Made by a program: the position numbers and the translations under genes. A stretch of DNA of 64,000 bases from contig CAXXDX010000002.1 in NCBI GenBank assembly GCA_963677605.2, positions 1-64,000 on the forward strand, written 5' to 3'. Under the pieces are notes generated by a model. The model was given only the letters and a program-made list of their open reading frames with translations. It made no database searches and had not been told where the DNA came from. Shown here one piece after another: positions 58,841-64,000 of this stretch. The stretch is from JAGLOK01 sp963677605. GTDB taxonomy: Bacteria; Bacillota; Clostridia; Christensenellales; UMGS416. Numbering within the stretch: the stretch's first letter is position 1; each line of letters opens with the position of its first letter.

Positions 58841-60642
58841 TGGCTAAAGTTAAAAGAGTCAGGATTGAAGATGCAGATAAAACAGAAGCCGCTTTAAATA
58901 CGGGTTATCTTAAACGCGTACTTAAATATCTCGTTCCTTATAAAAAAGACATCACAATCGCTTTTATTGCAATGATGGTGTCCTCTGTTGCAGGGCTTGC
59001 AGCACCATATATCCTAAAGATTGCAATCGATGATTACATAAAACTGGAGATTTATAAAGGTGTTCCTCTTTTAGCTCTCGGAATTGTATTAAGCTCCATT
59101 ATCGCCTCCCTCGGTTTGCGCTATAAAATCCGTTTTATGAACATTGCAGGACGGAAGGCGCTTGCTGAGCTTCGCAAGGACTTGTTCTCACATATTCAAG
59201 ACTTAGGTTTTGACTTTTTCGATTCGCGCAGCAACGGAAAGATAATGGTGCGCGTAATAAACGATGTTAACACAATATTGGGATTATTTAATCAAGGAAT
59301 TATAAATTCCATCACAAACATAGCACAGGTAATAATAATTATCATCGTAATGCTCGCTTTAAACTTAAAGCTAGCGCTGATAGCGTTTTCCACACTGCCG
59401 TTTTTGTTCCTTGCAATCTTTGTTCTGCGACCATACATAAGGCGCAACTGGCGTAACGTCCGCTATAAAATTTCTTCAATGAACGGATATTTACAAGAGA
59501 CTCTTTCAGGCATGAAAACAACTCAGGCTTTTGTCCGCGAAGAAGAAAATATAAAGCGTTTCAACGAAGAAAACGATGACATCAGAAAGACTTGGATTAA
59601 AGGAATAAAGCTCAACAACCTAATGTTTCCTTGCTTTGAAATGATTATGATGGCAGGAACAGTGCTTATTTATTTCTTCGGCATCAGGTTTATGTACCAA
59701 GGCGGTGCGGGCGCTATCCAAATGGGTGTTCTTTTGTCCATGACATGGTATCTGCAGCGCTTTTGGCAGCCGCTTAACGAGCTTTCAAACATCTACACAC
59801 AGATACTTGTTGCGATGGCTTCGCTTGAACGTATATTTGAAATAATGGACTATCCGGTGCTCATCAAAAACAACGATAATGCGAAACCGCTTAAACACAT
59901 AGAAGGCAACATTGAGTTCGAAAATGTTACTTTTGGCTACACTCCGGAACAAACCGTATTAAAGAATGTGTCATTTAAGGTTGAGCCGGGGCAGTCGATT
60001 GCATTTGTCGGCCCTACCGGAGCAGGCAAAAGCACTATAATAAATCTCCTGTCAAGATTCTATGATATAAGAGAAGGCTCTATCAAAATAGACGGAACAG
60101 ATATCCGCGACATCGACCTGAACGATCTCCGCACAAATATCGGCATCATGCTTCAGGAAACGTTTATGTTCTCCGGAACCATAGCAGACAACATCCGCTA
60201 CGGAAAACTGGACGCAACCGATGAAGAAATTATTGAAGCATGCAAAGCAGTAAATGCTCATGAGTTTATAATGCAGATGGAAAAAGGCTACGAAACGCAG
60301 GTCGGCGAACGAGGAAGCAGGCTTTCAATGGGACAGCGTCAGCTTATCTCCTTTGCGCGCACACTGCTTTCCGATCCGCATGTTTTAATTCTGGATGAGG
60401 CAACCGCATCAATCGACACAAACACAGAGATTCTGATACAAAAAGCGATTGAGGTTGTTTTAAAGGGCCGTACATCATTTGTTATTGCCCATAGGCTGTC
60501 CACCATCAGAAAAGCTGACTGTATTATGGTAATAAACAACCAAGGTATCGCAGAAAGCGGAACTCACAGCGAGCTTATGGATGAAAAAGGACATTACTAT
60601 GAGCTTTGCAAAGCACAGTATGACTATCTTGAGGCAGGCTGA
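58840..60642 (+). CDS. ABC exporter half-transporter, catalytic partner
   Basis: A 600-residue exporter subunit with six membrane helices and an ATPase having Walker A VGPTGAGKST, Walker B LILDEATASID (catalytic Glu present) and the signature LSMGQRQL, where Met replaces the usual Gly. In a heterodimer the non-canonical signature would face the degenerate Walker B of the partner, giving one inactive and one active ATP site, the pattern of asymmetric exporters such as BmrCD and TM287/288. Stop and start overlap by one base. It probably exports drugs, lipids or peptides; the substrate is unknown. Confidence 0.93.
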   Translation: MAKVKRVRIEDADKTEAALNTGYLKRVLKYLVPYKKDITIAFIAMMVSSVAGLAAPYILKIAIDDYIKLEIYKGVPLLALGIVLSSIIASLGLRYKIRFMNIAGRKALAELRKDLFSHIQDLGFDFFDSRSNGKIMVRVINDVNTILGLFNQGIINSITNIAQVIIIIIVMLALNLKLALIAFSTLPFLFLAIFVLRPYIRRNWRNVRYKISSMNGYLQETLSGMKTTQAFVREEENIKRFNEENDDIRKTWIKGIKLNNLMFPCFEMIMMAGTVLIYFFGIRFMYQGGAGAIQMGVLLSMTWYLQRFWQPLNELSNIYTQILVAMASLERIFEIMDYPVLIKNNDNAKPLKHIEGNIEFENVTFGYTPEQTVLKNVSFKVEPGQSIAFVGPTGAGKSTIINLLSRFYDIREGSIKIDGTDIRDIDLNDLRTNIGIMLQETFMFSGTIADNIRYGKLDATDEEIIEACKAVNAHEFIMQMEKGYETQVGERGSRLSMGQRQLISFARTLLSDPHVLILDEATASIDTNTEILIQKAIEVVLKGRTSFVIAHRLSTIRKADCIMVINNQGIAESGTHSELMDEKGHYYELCKAQYDYLEAG

Positions 60643-60644
60643 TT

Positions 60645-61541
60645 TTATCCCAGAATAAAATCCTCAACCATTTGATTTATAATGTCGGGCATCTCAAAAT
60701 TGAGACTGTGCCCGGCATTTTCTATAACAGCATAGTTTATTTCATGTTCTTTAAAAAGTGCTAATGCTTCTTGTGAATATGCAATCGGATCTTTGTCTCC
60801 CAGAATAAAAAATATTCTGTCTTTTATATTATTAACTTCATGTTTGCTTATGGATTTTAGTTTGTGAAAACCCATAGACATATTATTAAAGTGCTTAAGC
60901 AGAGCTTCCCAGTGTTCCATCACTTGTCTGTCTGCTGTAAACTGTTCAGCCTTTCCTCCACATAATTTATTAAGCAATTTAACTATGTTTTTCTTTGTAG
61001 GAAATACCGCCTCCGGAAAAAACACCGACATACTTTTCATTACCTCAAAAAATCCGGGTTCCTTGTCTCCCACCCGCAAAGCTCCAGCCATGCAGACAAG
61101 CTTGTTGGTTCTATCTGGACGCTTTGCGCCATACAGCTGTGTTATAAATGCACCATTTGAAACACCCGCCATATTTACTTCATTTAGTTTTAACGAATTA
61201 AGGATATCATCTATCCAAAGGCATTGATCGAATCCTTTTCCGTAATTTTCATTCGGTTCGCTTTTGCCTGGGCCTCCTATAGTGTCAATAGCAAAAATAT
61301 GAAACTTCTTCGACCATGCTTTTGCGTTTTTATGCCACATCATAGCCGCATCATCCCCTACTCCATGGAATAGCATAAGAGGAGGATTCTGAGAAGAGCC
61401 TGCCATTATAATGTGAGTAGAGCCATATCTTGTGTCAACGTCAGTTTCGCAATAATCCACATCCCACCTTTTAAGAAGTGTTTGATATGTTTTAAGGATT
61501 ATCTCGCCACCTTTTTGGCTTTTATACTTTTTAACCATCAT
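60645..61541 (-). CDS. Alpha/beta-hydrolase
   Basis: A 298-residue hydrolase. The nucleophile elbow is GVSNGAFITQLYGA (Ser about residue 133), the acid lies in LGDKDPIAYSQ and the His in IENAGHSLNFEMPD. The oxyanion region is LFHGVGDDAAMMW. Length is normal. It is cotranscribed with, and overlaps by four bases, the TetR regulator gene upstream, so it may be the main target and act on the regulator's inducer. Substrate unknown. Confidence 0.9.
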   Translation of the reverse strand: MMVKKYKSQKGGEIILKTYQTLLKRWDVDYCETDVDTRYGSTHIIMAGSSQNPPLMLFHGVGDDAAMMWHKNAKAWSKKFHIFAIDTIGGPGKSEPNENYGKGFDQCLWIDDILNSLKLNEVNMAGVSNGAFITQLYGAKRPDRTNKLVCMAGALRVGDKEPGFFEVMKSMSVFFPEAVFPTKKNIVKLLNKLCGGKAEQFTADRQVMEHWEALLKHFNNMSMGFHKLKSISKHEVNNIKDRIFFILGDKDPIAYSQEALALFKEHEINYAVIENAGHSLNFEMPDIINQMVEDFILG

Positions 61542-62173
61542 CTTACCTCTTTACTCTTTTTAAAAAATCCAAGTAATTCTTCTATATCAAATGAAAGCTT
61601 TCTTCCAGCCTGAGACTGCATAATGGCAACACCCTGAACCATTGCAAAAAAGCTCAGTGCCAATGTGATAGTCTCGCCTTCTTTAATCTCATTCACCTTC
61701 TGACCTTCTTTAATTATTCCGCATAGTACATCCATTTGGTTTTTAGCTGCATCTTTTTGAATTTCCGTCGCTTCTTCCGGAATTATGTCCGTTGCAACAA
61801 TATGCAAAAGCAGAAACCTAAAATGCATCTGTGCAAGTGTTCCCCAGTCAGTTAAAGCTTCTGCCAAACAAAATATTTTCTCAAATGGCGTGATATGCAT
61901 TTCATTAACAGCCTCAATAATCCTCAAGCTTCCGATGGAAGCAAGTCTGGTTATTTCGGTAAAAATATCATCCTTTGATTTAAAATGATTGTAAACAAAT
62001 CCTTGTGAAAATCCAGCTTGCTGAGCAATGTCGCATATACGCGATCCTGAGAAACCTCTTTTTATAAATACTTTGAACGCATTTTCTATTATTCTTCTCT
62101 TCGAATCATTAGGAACATCCTCCATGAATCCCTGTTCCATTTTTTGAATTAAAACTTTGCTTTCTTCTTTCAT
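61538..62173 (-). CDS. TetR/AcrR family transcriptional regulator
   Basis: A 211-residue repressor. The helix-turn-helix occupies residues 25-65 (KVFIKRGFSGSRICDIAQQA then FSQGFVYNHFKSKDDIF); the remaining helical part binds a ligand and dimerises. AGGAGA precedes the ATG. A perfect 18-bp palindrome overlaps its promoter, so it represses itself and the hydrolase gene that follows. Inducer unknown. Confidence 0.93.
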   Translation of the reverse strand: MKEESKVLIQKMEQGFMEDVPNDSKRRIIENAFKVFIKRGFSGSRICDIAQQAGFSQGFVYNHFKSKDDIFTEITRLASIGSLRIIEAVNEMHITPFEKIFCLAEALTDWGTLAQMHFRFLLLHIVATDIIPEEATEIQKDAAKNQMDVLCGIIKEGQKVNEIKEGETITLALSFFAMVQGVAIMQSQAGRKLSFDIEELLGFFKKSKEVR

Positions 62174-62183
62174 TGTTTTCTCC

Positions 62184-62229
62184 TGAATGAATATTCATTC
62201 ATTATATTCCTTATATCAGTTACTGTCAA
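62184..62229 (-). promoter_or_regulatory. Promoter and operator of the TetR-hydrolase operon
   Basis: On the minus strand TTGACA (62224-62229), 17 bases, TATAAT (62201-62206): exact consensus. The perfect palindrome TGAATGAATATTCATTCA (62184-62201) follows directly, covering the start of transcription and reaching to the ribosome binding site, a classical autorepression layout. Confidence 0.88.
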
Positions 62230-62262
62230 TTAGCATAAAGACTTTGTTTATAAGTAAATCAA

Positions 62263-62505
62263 TTGAATTATCCCCTGACATGCTATACAATAGTTTTGTT
62301 AAAAACTAAACAGGATGTTGAGAATCTGCATCCTGTTTGACTTTTGAAAAATCACACAAGACAGCAGCTAGCAAATTGCATATGAGCGTGGTTTACTTAC
62401 TGTAAATGAGCGTATATCCAATTTATGCGACGCTGTAAGTCACATTTGTTATTAACAAATTGATGGTTGTGGATTTTTCAGCAGTTATAATAGTTTTGTT
62501 AAAAA
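62263..62505 (+). promoter_or_regulatory. Duplicated promoter start region upstream of apt
   Basis: A first promoter reads TTGAAT (62263-62268), 17 bases, TACAAT (62286-62291). Its -10 and first transcribed bases, TACAATAGTTTTGTTAAAAA, recur with one change (TATAAT...) at 62486-62505, exactly 200 bases downstream and 20 bases before apt. A hairpin AAACAGGATG/CATCCTGTTT (62308-62338) follows the first copy, ACTTAC/GTAAGT and AGCGT/ACGCT pairings occur at 62395-62440, and ATTTGTTA-T-TAACAAAT lies at 62444-62460. I recognise no known riboswitch here. Confidence 0.6.
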
Positions 62506-62524
62506 AAGAAAAAGAGGCGTAAAT

Positions 62525-63043
62525 ATGGACTTAAAATCAAAATTCAGACACGTAATGGACTTCCCCGAAGAAGGCATAGACTTTATTGATATAACAACAG
62601 TTTTGGGCGATAAAGATGCTTTTAAGGATGCTATGGACAAAATAATTAATATAGCTAAAAAGTATGACTTTGATATAGTGGTAGCTCCCGAGTCAAGAGG
62701 CTTTATACTTGGAACACCAATAGCTTATGTGCTTGGCAAGGCTTTTGCTCCTATCCGTAAAAAAGGCAAGCTTCCCTATAAAACCATTGATATCGAATAT
62801 AAGCTTGAATATGGTAGCAATATCCTTGAGATCCACGCTGACGCCGTTAAACCCGGTCAGAAAGTGCTTGTAGTAGATGACCTGCTGGCAACAGGCGGAA
62901 CGACATCGGCAAACGTCGCTCTCGTTGAAAAGCTTGGCGCAGAAGTTGTCGGCATAGTCTGTATGGTAGAACTCAGCTACCTAAACGGCAGAGAAAAGCT
63001 AAAAGATTACAGCGTAGAATCGCTTGTTCAATTTGATTCTTAA
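62525..63043 (+). CDS. apt: Adenine phosphoribosyltransferase
   Basis: A 172-residue purine salvage enzyme joining adenine to PRPP to give AMP. The PRPP motif VLVVDDLLATGGTTSANV (about residue 118) is complete; VVAPESRGFILGTPIAYVLG and FAPIRKKGKLPYKTI are typical. Length is normal. AGAGGCG precedes the ATG. It converges on a purine permease of the NCS2 type, which fits uptake followed by salvage, and in many Firmicutes apt precedes relA, which is not seen here. Confidence 0.96.
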   Translation: MDLKSKFRHVMDFPEEGIDFIDITTVLGDKDAFKDAMDKIINIAKKYDFDIVVAPESRGFILGTPIAYVLGKAFAPIRKKGKLPYKTIDIEYKLEYGSNILEIHADAVKPGQKVLVVDDLLATGGTTSANVALVEKLGAEVVGIVCMVELSYLNGREKLKDYSVESLVQFDS

Positions 63044-63060
63044 TTAAAAAGTTTTCATAA

Positions 63061-63093
63061 AAAAACGCCCAAGAGATTCTTGGGCGTTTTTGT
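63061..63093. terminator. Bidirectional intrinsic terminator
   Basis: The 14-bp arms AAAAACGCCCAAGA and TCTTGGGCGTTTTT flank a GAT loop, with T-runs in both directions, serving apt and the convergent permease gene. Confidence 0.95.
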
Positions 63094-63105
63094 GTTTAGT
63101 AAATT

Positions 63106-64000
63106 TTAAACTATTAAGAGTTTGAGGATGAATAATACATCAACTATATAGATGATGATTGAAACATCTTTGAACTTGCCCTGAAGCACTTTTATCAATG
63201 TGTAAACTATGAATCCGATGAGGATACCATTTGCAATTGAATATGTGATAGGCATAAGGATTATTGTAATAAATGCCGGTATTGATATAGAGAAATCATC
63301 CCAATCGATATCTTTAACAGCTTTCATCATCATAACACCTACAACAATGAGTGCCACTGCTGTTGCAAAGCTTGGAACAGCTAAGAACAATGGTGATAAG
63401 AACAATGCGACCAAGAACATGATTCCTGTAACAACCGATGTAAGTCCTGTGCGTCCGCCGACGCCAACGCCTGCAGCACTTTCAATGTAGCTTGTTACTG
63501 TCGATACACCCAAACACGCACCTGCAGTAGTTCCGATAGCATCAGCCATAAGTGCTGCGCCTGCTTTCGGAAGCTTTCCTTCTTCATCAAGTAAATCAGC
63601 CTGTTTTGCAACGCCGACCAATGTGCCGACTGTGTCAAACATATCAACCATTAAGAAAGCAAATACTATGATTACAAAATCAAGGCCAAGCTGAGCTGCG
63701 CCTGAGAAATCAAATTTGAAGAATATCGAAGAAATTGAAGGAGGCATTGCTGCTACAGTTGATGGGAACATGCTGTATACTCCAGCTTCTATATCAACTA
63801 CATACCATCCTACAAGCTGTGCGCCCATTCCAAGCACCCAAGTTGCTAAGATACCAATAAGAACAGATCCTGTAACTTTCTTTTTAAGAAGTACAGCAGT
63901 TATGATAATTCCTATAACACATAAAACAACCTGTGGGGAAGTAAGTGCGCCTTCCATAAGGATTCCTGCGCCTGCGTCCCATCCGAAAAAGCCTGCTCCG
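63106..64000 (-). CDS. NCS2-family purine permease, 5'-truncated at the window edge
   Basis: The C-terminal 298 residues of an AzgA-type adenine/guanine/hypoxanthine permease. The frame stays open past the first ATG (63957) to the window edge, adding GAGFFGWDAGAGIL, so the real start and roughly 130-160 residues lie outside. Conserved segments are VDMFDTVGTLVGVAKQADLL, GTTAGACLGVSTVTSYIESA with the family's catalytic-region residues, and TGIMFLVALFLSPL. It imports purine bases by H+ symport, in line with the neighbouring apt gene. Confidence 0.93.
   Translation of the reverse strand, partial: GAGFFGWDAGAGILMEGALTSPQVVLCVIGIIITAVLLKKKVTGSVLIGILATWVLGMGAQLVGWYVVDIEAGVYSMFPSTVAAMPPSISSIFFKFDFSGAAQLGLDFVIIVFAFLMVDMFDTVGTLVGVAKQADLLDEEGKLPKAGAALMADAIGTTAGACLGVSTVTSYIESAAGVGVGGRTGLTSVVTGIMFLVALFLSPLFLAVPSFATAVALIVVGVMMMKAVKDIDWDDFSISIPAFITIILMPITYSIANGILIGFIVYTLIKVLQGKFKDVSIIIYIVDVLFILKLLIV

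Noticed and set aside
62300..62520. Purine riboswitch upstream of apt
   Set aside because: The conserved junction and loop sequences of purine-class riboswitches are not present; only generic inverted repeats are seen.
1..64000. CRISPR array, rRNA operon, insertion sequence or complete prophage
   Set aside because: I found no regularly spaced repeats, rRNA motifs, transposase motifs or phage structural genes. The only mobile traces are the tRNA island and the orphan KilAC gene.

Overview
The window reads as chromosome of a low-GC, Gram-positive anaerobe of the Firmicutes, most likely class Clostridia. Support comes from AGGAGG-type ribosome binding sites, TTGACA/TATAAT promoters, a T-box in front of ileS, a single-chain pyruvate:ferredoxin oxidoreductase, many 4Fe-4S proteins, galacturonate catabolism under a LacI-type regulator, and close packing with 4-20 base overlaps between genes. 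I cannot name the species. All positions come from reading the sequence by eye; no search or folding program was run.

Layout: 1-2030 holds a three-gene operon (unknown, HEAT-like, HD phosphohydrolase). 2041-4815 holds a Gfo/Idh/MocA oxidoreductase divergent from an AraC regulator, then rsfS. 4906-11446 is the galacturonate block: a LacI-family regulator coupled to a metallophosphoesterase with an altered active site, divergent from uxaB-uxaA-uxaC, with palindromic operators between. 11469-16980 carries a 7TM-GGDEF protein, an APH-like kinase, an orphan phage KilAC-type gene, a 4Fe-4S protein and an rsgA operon preceded by what looks like a leader-peptide transcription attenuator. 17046-30598 carries a terpenoid-cyclase-fold protein, an orphan solute-binding lipoprotein, a secretion/pilus-type cluster (pilC-like plus four small membrane-anchored proteins and an exported transglutaminase), a WYL regulator, RNA-modification and redox genes.

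30686-35902 is the main accessory region: a tRNA-Arg(CCT) gene whose 3' end is repeated as a 53-bp direct repeat 5.1 kb downstream. Between the repeats lie a truncated tyrosine integrase, one small unknown gene and two large membrane proteins resembling GT-C glycosyltransferases. This is a decayed, tRNA-integrated mini-island. Next to it is a flavodoxin pseudogene with two frameshifts.

36677-64000 returns to ordinary chromosome: DUF362 ferredoxin, pcm, kinase, pseudouridine synthase and rRNA methyltransferase, ileS with T-box, NUDIX, aldo/keto reductase, HAD, PFOR, enolase, acetyltransferase, a second GGDEF protein, a glutamate-5-kinase-like protein, MATE pump, a heterodimeric ABC exporter with one degenerate ATP site, a TetR/hydrolase pair, apt with a duplicated promoter start, and a truncated NCS2 purine permease at the edge.

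Taken together: pectin-derived uronate is converted to 2-keto-3-deoxygluconate by the uxa genes (their kinase and aldolase are not in this window), enolase and PFOR serve lower glycolysis and pyruvate oxidation, and apt with the NCS2 permease serves purine salvage. The least explained parts are the rsgA leader, the tRNA island with its membrane-protein cargo, and the pilus-like cluster without an ATPase.
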